This document shows positions 42,460 to 51,899 of a stretch of DNA of 64,000 nucleotides, piece after piece. Every line of letters begins with the position of its first letter. Positions within the stretch are counted from its first letter, which is position 1. This DNA is from Mycobacteriales bacterium (GTDB taxonomy: Bacteria; Actinomycetota; Actinomycetes; BP-191), in NCBI GenBank assembly GCA_035714365.1, contig DASTMB010000098.1, positions 1 through 64,000 of the forward strand, written 5' to 3'. The notes under the pieces are model-generated. The model was given only the letters and a program-made list of their open reading frames with translations. It was not told the origin of the DNA and did not search any database. The position numbers and the translations under genes are program-made.

Positions 42460-44802
42460 TTACGTGCGGGCGAGCAGCGCGACGGGGAACCGCGCGAACA
42501 GCTCGCCGACCGGCACCGGCCCGCCGTCGAACGTCTCGCCGGTGAGCACCCCGCCCCACCCCTTCGGCGGCAGCCAGACGGTCGTGTCCTTCCAGTCGTC
42601 CACCGGCACCGAGAGGCGCGGCACGACCGTCACGACCTCGCCGCCGCGCGCGAACGCGACGACCCGGTCGGCCCACCCGCCCTCGACGCGCAGCGGCTCG
42701 TACGCGCCGGCGAACGCCCGCGGGCGTTCGCGCCGCAGCCGCAGCGCGCGGGAGACGACGAGCAGCTTCGGCAGCCCCTCGGCGGCGCGCTCGCCGACCT
42801 CCTCCACGGTCATGTCGTCCAGCGAACGCAGCAGCCGCTCGCGCAGCGCGTAGTCGACCGGGCGGCGGTTATCGGGGTCGACCAGCGACAGGTCCCACAG
42901 CTCGCTGCCCTGGTACACGTCGGGCACGCCGGGCATGGTGAGCTGCACCAGCTTCTGCGCGAGCGACGCGGTCCAGCCGTGCGGCACCAGCGGCGCGACG
43001 AACGCCTCCAGGTCGGCGACGAACTCCTCGTCCGCGAGCACCGCGCGCACCCACGCCGCGACCGCCTCGTCGTACGCCGGGTCCGGGTCGACCCACGACG
43101 TGTCCTGCTTCGCCTCGCGGCTCGCCTTCTCCGCGTACGCGAGCGCGCGGTCGACCGGCAGCGGCCACGCGCCGACGAACGTCTGGTACAGCAGGTACTC
43201 GAGGTTCGCGTCGGGCCGGCCATCCGTCTTGTGCCGCGCGTTCATCGCGGTCCAGCGGCGGACCGCCGCGCCCCACTCCTCGGGCACCTCCGACAGCAGC
43301 GCGATCCGCGCGCGGACGTCCTCGCTGCGCTTGGTGTCGTGCGTCGACAGCGCCGTTAGCCCGAACGGCGCCTCCTCCTGCCGCCGCGCGCACGCCGCGT
43401 GGAACTCCTCGACCGTCGTGCCGAACCGCCCCGGCGAGCCGCCGACCTCGTTCAGCGCGACCAGCCGGTGGTAGCGGTAGAACGCCGTGTCCTCCAGGCC
43501 CTTGGCCATCGCCGGGCCGCTCACCTGCTGGAACCTCGTCGCGAACGCCGGGTGCGTGCCGTTGAGCACGTAGCCGGCGAGCCGGCCGAACGGCTCGCGC
43601 AGGTCCGGCCGCCGCGCCGACGCCGCCGCGACCGCGCGCGCCATGACCGCGCGGTCGACGTCCGAGACCGGCGACCCGGCGGTCGTGTAGGTGCGGTACA
43701 CGTCGAGCGCGACGAGCAGCTCCACGATCGCCTCGCGCGGCTCGCTCGGCACCAGCCGGTGCAGCCACTCGACCTCGGCGCCGAGGATCGTCGTCAGCAC
43801 CAGCCGCTTCGACTCCTCCACGACCGTCTCGAAGTCGGTCTCGGCGCCGGTGACCTCGCCGTAGAGGCGGGTCAGCGCCGCCTCGCCGGCCGGGTCCACG
43901 AACAGCGCCGACAGCTCGGCCAGCGCGTCGTAGCCGGTCGTGCCCGCCGCGTGCCAGCCCGGCGGCAGCGCCTCGCCCGGCTCGAGGATCTTCTCGACCA
44001 GCGTCCAGACGCCGCCCGTCTCACCCGCCAGGCGGGCGAGGTACGCCTCGGGGTCGGCCAGCCCGTCCGGGTGGTCGATCCGCAGCCCGGTCACGACGCC
44101 GTCGCGGACGAGCGCGAGCACCAGCGCGTGCGACTCGGCGAAGACCCGCTCGTCCTCCACCCGCAGGCCCGCGAGCGTCGTCACGTCGAAGAACCGCCGG
44201 TAGTTCAGGTCCCGCGCCGCCCGCCGCCAGTGCTCCGGCAGGTAGTGCTGGCGTTCCAGCAGGTCGCCGACCGGCTCGTCGTCCTCGCGCGCGGTCCCGG
44301 GCGCCACGGGCCAGACGTGCTCGTGGTAGCGCAGCACGTCGCCGTCGCGCACGATGTCGCCGTCCGCGAGCACCTGCGCCAACGGAGCGCCGAGCACCGG
44401 CAGCAGGATCCGGCCGCCGTGCCGCGACCAGTCCACGTCGAACGCCCGCGCGTACCGGCTGTCCCGCCCGTGCCGCAGCACGTCCCACCACCAGGCGTTC
44501 GCCTCGGCGGGCGGGGCGACGGAGACGTGGTTCGGCACGACGTCGAGCAGCAGCCCGAGCCCGGCTTCCCGCAACGCCGCGTGCAGCGCGTCCAGCGCCG
44601 CGCGACCACCGGCCTCGTCGTCGATCGAGTCGTGGTCGAGCACGTCGTAGCCGTGCGTGCTGCCCTCCGTCGACCGCAGCAGCGGCGACGTGTAGAGGTC
44701 GCCGGCGCCGAGGTCGCGCAGGTACGGCACGACGCGCGCCGCCTCGGACAGCGGGAACGCCGCGTTGACCTGCACCCGGTACGTGCTCGACGGGACCCGC
44801 AT
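42460..44802 (-). CDS. treY: Maltooligosyltrehalose synthase
   Basis: A 780-residue GH13 enzyme that isomerises the reducing-end glucose of maltodextrin to an alpha,alpha-1,1 linkage. Start STYRVQVNAAFPLSEAARVVPYL is typical when read in two parts; catalytic motifs are GLRIDHPDGL (Asp), VEKIL (Glu) and STHDTKRSED (Asp). The ATG follows the glgX stop with no gap, so the two are coupled. Feeds TreZ. Confidence 0.94.
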   Translation of the reverse strand: MRVPSSTYRVQVNAAFPLSEAARVVPYLRDLGAGDLYTSPLLRSTEGSTHGYDVLDHDSIDDEAGGRAALDALHAALREAGLGLLLDVVPNHVSVAPPAEANAWWWDVLRHGRDSRYARAFDVDWSRHGGRILLPVLGAPLAQVLADGDIVRDGDVLRYHEHVWPVAPGTAREDDEPVGDLLERQHYLPEHWRRAARDLNYRRFFDVTTLAGLRVEDERVFAESHALVLALVRDGVVTGLRIDHPDGLADPEAYLARLAGETGGVWTLVEKILEPGEALPPGWHAAGTTGYDALAELSALFVDPAGEAALTRLYGEVTGAETDFETVVEESKRLVLTTILGAEVEWLHRLVPSEPREAIVELLVALDVYRTYTTAGSPVSDVDRAVMARAVAAASARRPDLREPFGRLAGYVLNGTHPAFATRFQQVSGPAMAKGLEDTAFYRYHRLVALNEVGGSPGRFGTTVEEFHAACARRQEEAPFGLTALSTHDTKRSEDVRARIALLSEVPEEWGAAVRRWTAMNARHKTDGRPDANLEYLLYQTFVGAWPLPVDRALAYAEKASREAKQDTSWVDPDPAYDEAVAAWVRAVLADEEFVADLEAFVAPLVPHGWTASLAQKLVQLTMPGVPDVYQGSELWDLSLVDPDNRRPVDYALRERLLRSLDDMTVEEVGERAAEGLPKLLVVSRALRLRRERPRAFAGAYEPLRVEGGWADRVVAFARGGEVVTVVPRLSVPVDDWKDTTVWLPPKGWGGVLTGETFDGGPVPVGELFARFPVALLART

Positions 44803-46911
44803 CTAGAACGCCTTCTTCAGCACGACGACGCTGCGCGCCTCCACCTGCACCTGGGACCCCGGCTTGGCCCGGCGCTCCTCCGGCCCCGGCACCGGGGCCG
44901 CCGTGTCCACCACGACCTCGAACGCCTCGCCGAAGTCGCCCTGCGGCAGCGTGAACTCGATCGGCTCGTAGTGGGCGTTGAACAGCAGGAAGAACGAGTC
45001 GTCGACGATCCGCTCGCCGCGCGCGTCCGGCTCCGGGATCGCGTCGCCGTTGAGGTAGACCATCAGCGACTTCGCGAAGCCCGACTCCCAGTCGCCCTCG
45101 TCCATCGTCGTGCCGTCCGGCGCGAACCACGCGATGTCCGCGACGTCGCTGCCGCGCAGCGGCCGGCCCTGGAAGTACCGCCGCCGCCGGAACACCGGGT
45201 GCTCCCGGCGCAGCGCCGTCACGCGGCGGGTGAAGTCGAGCAGCACGTCGTGCTCGCGCGCCGCCTCCCAGTCGTACCAGGAGAGCTCGTTGTCCTGGCA
45301 GTACGCGTTGTTGTTGCCGCGCTGGGTGCGGCCGATCTCGTCGCCGCCGAGGATCATCGGGATGCCCTGCGACAGCAGCAGCGTCGTGAGGAAGTTGCGC
45401 TTCTGCCGCTCGCGCAGCTCGGCGACGTCGTGGTCGTCGGTCTCGCCCTCCGCGCCGTGGTTCCACGAGCGGTTGTGGCTCTCGCCGTCGTTGTTGCCCT
45501 CGCCGTTCGCCTCGTTGTGCTTCTCGTTGTACGAGACCAGGTCGTGCAGCGTGAACCCGTCGTGCGCGGTGACGAAGTTCACCGACGCGTACGGCCGCCG
45601 CCCGTCCGACTCGTACAGGTCGCTGGAGCCGGTGAGCCGCGACGCGAACTCCGCCAGCGTGGCCGGCTCACCGCGCCAGTAGTCGCGCACCGTGTCGCGG
45701 TACTTGCCGTTCCACTCGGTCCACAACGGCGGGAAGTTGCCGACCTGGTAGCCGCCCGCGCCGACGTCCCACGGCTCCGCGATCAGCTTCACGCGCGAGA
45801 CCACCGGGTCCTGCTGCACCAGGTCGAAGAACGCGCTCAGCCGGTCGACGTCGTAGAACTCCCGCGCCAGCGTCGCCGCCAGGTCGAAGCGGAACCCGTC
45901 CACGTGCATCTCGGTCGCCCAGTAGCGCAGCGAGTCCATGATGAGCTGGAGCACGATCGGGTGCCGCACCCGCAGGCTGTTGCCGGTGCCGGTGTAGTCC
46001 ATGTAGTAGCGCGGGTCGTCCTCGACCAGCCGGTAGTACGCGGCGTTGTCGATGCCGCGGAACGACAGCGTCGGGCCGTCGTGGTTGCCCTCCGCGGTGT
46101 GGTTGTAGACGACGTCGAGGATGACCTCGATGCCGGCCTCGTGCAGCGCCTTCACCATGGACTTGAACTCCTGCACCTGCTGCCCGCCGGTGCCGGACGC
46201 GGCGTAGCCCTGGTGCGGCGCGAGGAAGCCGATCGTGTTGTAGCCCCAGTAGTTCCGCAGTCCGCGCTCGACCAGGTAGTGGTCCTGTACGTACTGGTGC
46301 ACCGGCAGCAGCTCGACCGCCGTCACGCCGAGCGAGGTGAGGTGCTCGATCGCGGTCGGGTGCGCCAGCCCCGCGTACGTGCCGCGCAGCTCGTCCGGGA
46401 TGCCGGGGTGGCGCTTGGTGAAGCCGCGGACGTGCGTCTCGTAGACGATCGTGTCGGCGTACGGCGTGCGCGGCGGCCGGTCGTTGGCCCAGTCGAAGAA
46501 CGGGCTGACGACGACCGACTTCATCATGTGCGGCGCGGAGTCGTCGTCGTTGCGCTGCTCGTGGTCGGCGAACCGGTACGGGAACAGCGCCTCGTCCCAG
46601 TCGATCTCCCCGTCGACGGCCTTCGCGTACGGGTCGAGCAGCAGCTTGCTGGGGTTGCACCGGTGGCCCCGCGCCGGGTCGTACGGGCCGTGCACGCGGT
46701 AGCCGTAGCGGGTGCCGGGGCCGACGTTCGGCAGGTAGCCGTGCCAGACGAACGCGTCGACCTCGCGCAGCTCGACCCGCGTCTCGGGGCCGTCGTCGGC
46801 GAACAGGCAGAGCTCGACCCGCTCGGCGACCTCGGAGAACAGCGCGAAGTTGGTACCGCTGCCGTCGAACGTGGCCCCGAGCGGGTACGGCTGACCGGGC
46901 CACACCTGCAT
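44803..46911 (-). CDS. glgX: Glycogen debranching enzyme (TreX/GlgX)
   Basis: A 702-residue GH13 isoamylase-type enzyme. N-terminal CBM48 (PLGATFDGSGTNFALFSEVA in part), catalytic motifs GFRFDLAAT (Asp), IAEPWDVG (Glu) and VTAHDG (Asp), plus WNGKYRD. It removes alpha-1,6 branches and gives linear maltodextrin for TreY. First gene of the glgX-treY-(secreted protein)-treZ-malQ set, the TreX/TreY/TreZ route from glycogen to trehalose. Confidence 0.93.
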   Translation of the reverse strand: MQVWPGQPYPLGATFDGSGTNFALFSEVAERVELCLFADDGPETRVELREVDAFVWHGYLPNVGPGTRYGYRVHGPYDPARGHRCNPSKLLLDPYAKAVDGEIDWDEALFPYRFADHEQRNDDDSAPHMMKSVVVSPFFDWANDRPPRTPYADTIVYETHVRGFTKRHPGIPDELRGTYAGLAHPTAIEHLTSLGVTAVELLPVHQYVQDHYLVERGLRNYWGYNTIGFLAPHQGYAASGTGGQQVQEFKSMVKALHEAGIEVILDVVYNHTAEGNHDGPTLSFRGIDNAAYYRLVEDDPRYYMDYTGTGNSLRVRHPIVLQLIMDSLRYWATEMHVDGFRFDLAATLAREFYDVDRLSAFFDLVQQDPVVSRVKLIAEPWDVGAGGYQVGNFPPLWTEWNGKYRDTVRDYWRGEPATLAEFASRLTGSSDLYESDGRRPYASVNFVTAHDGFTLHDLVSYNEKHNEANGEGNNDGESHNRSWNHGAEGETDDHDVAELRERQKRNFLTTLLLSQGIPMILGGDEIGRTQRGNNNAYCQDNELSWYDWEAAREHDVLLDFTRRVTALRREHPVFRRRRYFQGRPLRGSDVADIAWFAPDGTTMDEGDWESGFAKSLMVYLNGDAIPEPDARGERIVDDSFFLLFNAHYEPIEFTLPQGDFGEAFEVVVDTAAPVPGPEERRAKPGSQVQVEARSVVVLKKAF

Positions 46912-46966
46912 GACGGCGGCCTACCCCACCCGGGCGCCCCTCCAACCCGGGCGGCCGGGACGGGCG

Positions 46967-48238
46967 CTACTTCTCGTTCTGCGTGTAGAGCGCCCAGGCG
47001 CCGTTGCGGAACACGCTCATGCCGAGGTGCATCTTGCCGCGCTTGTCGAGGCGCACCATCTCGAACTCCGGCGTCGTCTGCCGGCCCTCGTAGACCGGCT
47101 TGGTGGTGGTGTTGCCGGTCTCGATCGTCGGCTTGCCGGACGAGGAGAGGCTGACCTTCGCGTAGGAGAAGTACCACGGCGAGTCGGTGCGGTCGGTCGC
47201 GGCGGGGTCCGGGCTGCCGAGCCAGACGACGGCCGCGTGACCCTTCGCGCCACCGGCGACCCACGGCGCGACGCCGACCTTGCCGGGGTTGAGCGCGACC
47301 GGCTTGCGCCAGGTCTTCCCGCCGTCGGCGGAGGACGTGTACGAGACGGGATTGCCCTTCGCCGCCGGGGCGCACCAGACGACGTGCAGGATGCCGCCCG
47401 CGTCGAGCCCGATCGCCGGGTAGATCGACGTCGTCTCCTTCGGGATCGACGCGACCAGCGTGGAGTTCCAGGTCTGGCCGCCGTCGTGGCTGCGGGCGAC
47501 CCAGATCGACGCCGGTGCGTCGTTGACCGACACGGCGCCGCTCGTGCGGCGGGAGTAGACGAGCGTGAGGTCGTTGCCGTTGGGGGCGACGACGAAGTTG
47601 CCCTCCCACGTGTACAGGCCGCTCGGCAGCGCCGTCGTGATCGGCACCGCCGGGGTGAACGTCTGGCCGTAGTCGGTCGACTTCATGAACCACATGGCGG
47701 CCGGCGTGCAGCACTGGAGGTCCTGGTAGGAGACGTAGAGCGTCCCCTTCTTGCCGCCGACGAGCCACGGCCGGTCGATGACCGGGGAGGTGCCGGACAC
47801 GGCGGTGCCCTGCCAGGTCTCGCCGCGGTCGGTGCTGTGGCCGATCGAGAGGTTGCCGAGCCAGGTGTCGGCCGTGTACATCGTGCCGCCCGCGTCGTAC
47901 GCGACGTCGCAGTCGCCGCCCTCGAACGCCGCCTGGCGGCTGTCGACGGTGCCCTCGACGCGGATCGGCTTCCACTTGTGGCCGCCGTCGTTGGTGACGT
48001 GGAAGTACGACTGCCCGTCGAACACGTCCGGCACGCCGGACGGGTCGCAGACGAACTGCCGCCGCGAGTCGGTCGGGTCGATGGCCAGGCTGGTCTCGCG
48101 GGACGCCTGCTGGGCGTGCACGAGGACCGGCTTCTCCCAGGACGTGCGCGGGGCGGCCTGGGTGGGCACGGCGAGCACGGCGGCGCCGGCCGCGGCGAGC
48201 GCGGCGGCGGCCCAGCGGGCGGTGGCGAGACGGGACAC
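46967..48238 (-). CDS. Secreted beta-propeller protein (BNR/Asp-box repeats)
   Basis: 423 residues with a Sec signal (about 1-30, ending TQAAP). Asp-box-like turns recur: TNDGGHKWKP, STDRGETWQG, STDYGQTFTP, SHDGGQTWNS, SADGGKTWRK. These indicate a sialidase/exo-alpha-like propeller; a substrate is not assigned. GTG start with AGGAG 5 nt upstream. It is divergent from the eCIS regulator, with the CTGCCCG dyads in between. A relative lies at 27939-29291. Confidence 0.75.
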   Translation of the reverse strand: MSRLATARWAAAALAAAGAAVLAVPTQAAPRTSWEKPVLVHAQQASRETSLAIDPTDSRRQFVCDPSGVPDVFDGQSYFHVTNDGGHKWKPIRVEGTVDSRQAAFEGGDCDVAYDAGGTMYTADTWLGNLSIGHSTDRGETWQGTAVSGTSPVIDRPWLVGGKKGTLYVSYQDLQCCTPAAMWFMKSTDYGQTFTPAVPITTALPSGLYTWEGNFVVAPNGNDLTLVYSRRTSGAVSVNDAPASIWVARSHDGGQTWNSTLVASIPKETTSIYPAIGLDAGGILHVVWCAPAAKGNPVSYTSSADGGKTWRKPVALNPGKVGVAPWVAGGAKGHAAVVWLGSPDPAATDRTDSPWYFSYAKVSLSSSGKPTIETGNTTTKPVYEGRQTTPEFEMVRLDKRGKMHLGMSVFRNGAWALYTQNEK

Positions 48239-48297
48239 GGGCTCTCCTGGGGGCGGGGGACACCTACCGGAGGGCTTCCACCCGGCGCGGGTGATTC

Positions 48298-48421
48298 CTG
48301 CCCGGACCGTCCGGGCAGCCACCGCTGCCCGATCGGGCAGGACCGTGGCGCGTTGAGTCCCCGTGGAGTGCACGGGGAGCCGCCGGGTGGAGGGTGCCGG
48401 TCGGGCAGGCGGGCTGCCCGA
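48298..48421 (+). promoter_or_regulatory. CTGCCCG dyad array upstream of the eCIS regulator
   Basis: The 206-nt gap between the propeller gene and luxR holds four perfect dyads. A: 10-bp arms from CTGCCCGGAC around one C (48298-48318). B: CTGCCCGATCGGGCAG (48325-48340). C: TCGGGCAG, 5 nt, CTGCCCGA (48401-48421). An unrelated one, CCCCGTG-GAGTG-CACGGGG, lies at 48359-48377. Half-site CTGCCCG is shared by A-C and recurs at 54065-54084 and 58292-58298. Probable binding sites for a cluster regulator. Confidence 0.55.
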
Positions 48422-48444
48422 TCGTGAAGCCGGAAGGCGCCCCG

Positions 48445-49074
48445 ATGGACCGCATCTCCGTCTACGTCTGCGCCACCGACCCCGTCTCGCGGGCCGGCGT
48501 GGCCAGCCAGCTCCGCCCGCGGCCCGAGGTGGAGGTGGTCGACCACGAGGGGGAGCCGGACGCGCACCCGGCCCGGACGGCGGTCGTCGTCGCCGACTCG
48601 GTGGACGAGGACACCGTCCGGCTGCTGCGCCGGGTGCAGCGCTCCGGCTGCCGCACGGTGCTCGTGCCGACGCGGGTGGACGACGCCGGGCTCGCCGCCG
48701 CCGTCGAGGCCGGCGTCGCCGGGCTGGTCCGCCGCGCCGACGCGACGCCCGAACGCCTCGCCCGCGCCGTCTGCGCCGCCGGCCGCGGCGAGGGCACGGT
48801 GCCGCCGGACCTGCTCGGGCGGCTGCTCGACCAGGTCGGCAAGCTCCAGCGCCAGGTGCTCCACCCGCGCGGGCTGACGTTCACCGGGCTGGCGACGCGG
48901 GAGATCGAGGTGCTGCGCCTGGTCGCCGACGGCTACGACACCGCCGAGATCGCGCGGACGCTGTCCTACTCCGAGCGCACCGTGAAGAACGTCCTGCACG
49001 ACGTCACCACCCGCCTGCACCTGCGCAACCGGTCGCACGCCGTCGCGTACGCCCTGCGCCAGGGCCTGATCTGA
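48445..49074 (+). CDS. LuxR-family response-regulator-like activator of the eCIS cluster
   Basis: 209 residues. The N-terminal half has the alternating pattern of a receiver domain, with an Asp at the usual third strand (VVVADSV), but the conserved Lys of strand five is Arg (LVRRAD), so phosphorylation is uncertain. The C-terminal half is a LuxR/GerE HTH (TREIEVLRLVADGYDTAEIA, then SERTVKNVLHDVTTRL). Such a regulator heads many Streptomyces-type eCIS loci. ATG chosen for GGAAGG upstream. The dyads before it suggest autoregulation. Confidence 0.85.
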   Translation: MDRISVYVCATDPVSRAGVASQLRPRPEVEVVDHEGEPDAHPARTAVVVADSVDEDTVRLLRRVQRSGCRTVLVPTRVDDAGLAAAVEAGVAGLVRRADATPERLARAVCAAGRGEGTVPPDLLGRLLDQVGKLQRQVLHPRGLTFTGLATREIEVLRLVADGYDTAEIARTLSYSERTVKNVLHDVTTRLHLRNRSHAVAYALRQGLI

Positions 49075-49087
49075 CGCGGGGGCGGCG

Positions 49088-49810
49088 GTGATCTACGAGG
49101 TCGACGACTCGCTGCGCGCGCTGATCCGGGCGCAGGCGTTGCAGGGCACCGACGTGGACGTGGTGTTCGACGCTCCGACGAAGGACTGGGCGGCCCGGCG
49201 CAACGAGCCGACCGTGAACCTGTTCCTCTACGACATCCGCGAGGACCTGCGCCGCCGCCAGCGCGGCCTGGTCAACGAGTACGACGGCGCCGCCGTGCGC
49301 GCCCGCCACCAGCCGCCGCAGCACTTCAAGCTGTCGTACCTGATGACCGCGTGGACGCAGCGCCCGGAGGACGAGCACCGGCTGCTCTCCGCGCTGCTCT
49401 ACTGCTTCCTCGCCAACGGCACGCTGCCGCCCGACCTGCTGCCGGAGTCGGTGCGCGATCCCGACTACCCCGTGTCGATGACGGTCGGCCTGCCGCCGCC
49501 GGAGGACCGGGCGTTCGCCGACGTCTGGTCGGCGCTGGGCGGCGAGCTGAAGCCGTCGCTGGACCTCGTCGTCACGGTGCCGGTCGACGGCGCCCGCCGC
49601 TACCCGGCCGGCCCGCCGGCCCGCGAGGGGCTGGCCGTCGGGGTCGCCGACACCGGCGGCGAGCGCGCCGACCCGGCCCGCCGCCAGGCCGGCCCCGCGC
49701 GGCTCGCGCCGCCCGGCGAGCCCGGCACGGACGAGGACGGCGAGCCGCTCGTGCCGGACGGCGTCGAGGTCGGGCCGTTCGGGCGGTTCCTCACCCGAGG
49801 GCAGCGGTGA
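49088..49810 (+). CDS. Pvc16-like DUF4255 protein (eCIS tube/sheath terminator)
   Basis: 240 residues. IYEVDDSLRALIRAQAL at the start, VNLFLYDIRED and FKLSYLMTAWTQRPEDEHRLLSALL (in two parts) match the Pvc16 N-terminal domain, which caps the distal end of tube and sheath in contractile injection particles. The C-terminal 60 residues are Pro/Gly-rich and disordered. GTG start; its stop overlaps the ATPase start (GTGA). Confidence 0.88.
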   Translation: MIYEVDDSLRALIRAQALQGTDVDVVFDAPTKDWAARRNEPTVNLFLYDIREDLRRRQRGLVNEYDGAAVRARHQPPQHFKLSYLMTAWTQRPEDEHRLLSALLYCFLANGTLPPDLLPESVRDPDYPVSMTVGLPPPEDRAFADVWSALGGELKPSLDLVVTVPVDGARRYPAGPPAREGLAVGVADTGGERADPARRQAGPARLAPPGEPGTDEDGEPLVPDGVEVGPFGRFLTRGQR

Positions 49811-51858
49811 GCGACGACGCGGGGCTCGCGTACCTGCTCGCCCGGCTCGCGGTGGTCGAGTCGCGGGTGCGCCGCGCCGTGCTCGACCGCCGGGCCGAGG
49901 ACCCGAACCCGGACGACCCGTTCCGCGGCCTCTACCTCACCGAGGAGACGGTCGAGGCGCTGCTCGCCGCGGCCCGCGCGCCGCTCGCGCCCGACCCGGT
50001 CGAGGAGCGCGCGCTCGCGGCCGCCGAGGCAGCCGCCGACGAGGCCGAACGCGCCGGGGCCGACGTGCGGCTGCGCCGGCTGGCCCGCGACCTGGGGCTC
50101 GCGGCATTCGACGTCGAGGTGCTGCTCGTGGCGCTGCTGCCGGACGTGGACGCGCGGTTCGAGCCGCTGCTCGGCTACCTCAACGACGACGTCACCCGCC
50201 GCCGCGCCACCATCGGCGTGACGCTCGCGCTCTGCGGCGTGCCGGACGCGGCGGCGCCCGCGCGGGCGAGGTTCGGGGCGGCGGCGCCGCTCGTCGCCGG
50301 CGGCCTGCTCGCGGTCGAGGACACCGAACGCCCGCTGCTGTCGCGCGCGCTGCGCGTACCGGACCGGGTGACCGCGCACCTGCTCGGCGACGACCGGCCC
50401 GACCCGGCGCTGCTCGACGTGCTCCTGCCCGAGCCGCCCGCGCTCGACGTGCCCGCGAGCCCGCTCGCCACGGCGTTGCGGGCGGGGGTGCGGCTCGCCT
50501 ACCTGCGCGAGGCCGTCGGCGGCGGCGGCCCCGCGACCGCCTGCGCCGCCGCCCGCGCCGTCGGCCGGCCCGCGCTCGTGGTCGACCTGCGCCGGCTGGC
50601 CCGCGCGGCCGACCCGGCCGCCGTCGCGGCGACCGCCGTCCGCGAGGCGCGGCTCACCGGCGCCGTGCTCGTCGCGGCGCCGCTCGACGCGGTCGCCGAC
50701 GACGCGCCCGCGGCGTTGCGGCTGCTCGCGGACGCGGAGGCGGCCGTCGTCCTCTGCGGCACCGGCGCGTGGGACCCGGCGTGGGGCAGCGACCAGCCGC
50801 TGCTGCTCGAGGTGGACCCGTTGCGGGCGGCGCACCGGTCCGCGCTGTGGCGCGGGCTGCTCGCCGACCTGCCGGACGGCGTCGACCCCGGCTCGGCGAC
50901 CGCGCAGTTCGTGCTGTCGCCGGAGCAGGTCGCCCGCGCCGCCCGGTCCGCGCGGCTGCGCGCGGCGGCGGCGGACGGGCCGGTCACCGTCGACGACCTC
51001 CGCCACGGCGCCCGCGCCCAGAACGCCGTCGGCCTCGAACGCCTCGCCCGCCGCATCGCGCCCGCCGTCGGCTGGGACGACCTGGTGCTGCCGCCCGCCA
51101 CCGTCGCGCGGCTGCGCGAGGTGGCCGTCCGCGCGCGGCACCGCTCGCGCGTGCTGGACGAGTGGGGGATGCGCCCCGGCGGCGGGCGCGGCCGGGGCAT
51201 CACGGCGTTGTTCGCGGGCGACTCCGGCACCGGCAAGACCATGTCGGCGGAGGTCATCGCCGCCGACCTCGGCCTCGACCTCTACGCCGTCGCGCTCGCC
51301 AGCGTGATCGACAAGTACGTCGGCGAGACGGAGAAGAACCTCGAACGCATCTTCACCGAGGCCGCGGGCGTCAACGCCGTGCTGCTGTTCGACGAGGCCG
51401 ACGCCATCTTCGGCAAGCGGTCCGAGGTCCGCGACGCGCACGACCGCTACGCGAACATCGAGAGCGCGTACCTGCTCCAGCGGATGGAGTCGTTCGATGG
51501 GCTGGCGATCCTCGCCACCAACCTGCGCGCCAACCTCGACGACGCGTTCACCCGCCGCCTCGACGTGGTGGTCGACTTCCCCACGCCGGACGAGGAGCAG
51601 CGGCTCGCGCTGTGGGACCGCTGCCTCGGCGTCGTGCCGCGCGGGGGCGAGCTCGACCTGGCGTTCTGCGCGGAGGCGTTCGAGCTGACCGGCGGCAACA
51701 TCCGTTCCGCCGCCATCACCGCCGCGTACGTCGCCGCCGAGGAGGACCGGCCGGTCACCACCACCGACCTCGTCACCGGCGTGTACCGCGAGTACCGGAA
51801 GATGGGCCGCCTCACCCTGGAATCGGAGTTCGGGCCTTACCACGCACAGGTCCGGTGA
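49807..51858 (+). CDS. eCIS AAA+ ATPase (Pvc15-like)
   Basis: 683 residues. Residues 1-430 form a long eCIS-type N-terminal part with a degenerate helical region; the AAA+ module has Walker A GDSGTGKT (471-478), Walker B LLFDEADAIFG (Asp529, Glu530), sensor ILATNLRANLDDAF and an Arg finger in FTRRLDV. These ATPases are found in most eCIS clusters and are thought to help assembly or cargo loading. Translationally coupled to the Pvc16-like gene. Confidence 0.9.
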   Translation: MSDDAGLAYLLARLAVVESRVRRAVLDRRAEDPNPDDPFRGLYLTEETVEALLAAARAPLAPDPVEERALAAAEAAADEAERAGADVRLRRLARDLGLAAFDVEVLLVALLPDVDARFEPLLGYLNDDVTRRRATIGVTLALCGVPDAAAPARARFGAAAPLVAGGLLAVEDTERPLLSRALRVPDRVTAHLLGDDRPDPALLDVLLPEPPALDVPASPLATALRAGVRLAYLREAVGGGGPATACAAARAVGRPALVVDLRRLARAADPAAVAATAVREARLTGAVLVAAPLDAVADDAPAALRLLADAEAAVVLCGTGAWDPAWGSDQPLLLEVDPLRAAHRSALWRGLLADLPDGVDPGSATAQFVLSPEQVARAARSARLRAAAADGPVTVDDLRHGARAQNAVGLERLARRIAPAVGWDDLVLPPATVARLREVAVRARHRSRVLDEWGMRPGGGRGRGITALFAGDSGTGKTMSAEVIAADLGLDLYAVALASVIDKYVGETEKNLERIFTEAAGVNAVLLFDEADAIFGKRSEVRDAHDRYANIESAYLLQRMESFDGLAILATNLRANLDDAFTRRLDVVVDFPTPDEEQRLALWDRCLGVVPRGGELDLAFCAEAFELTGGNIRSAAITAAYVAAEEDRPVTTTDLVTGVYREYRKMGRLTLESEFGPYHAQVR

Positions 51859-51899
51859 GGTTCGATGCTGTCTCCGGTGACGACGCGAAGGGGGCCGGT

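Noticed and set aside
43399-47154. 1251-codon open frame on the plus strand across treY and glgX
   Set aside because: Antisense to two enzymes with full catalytic motifs; its text is typical reverse-strand shadow.
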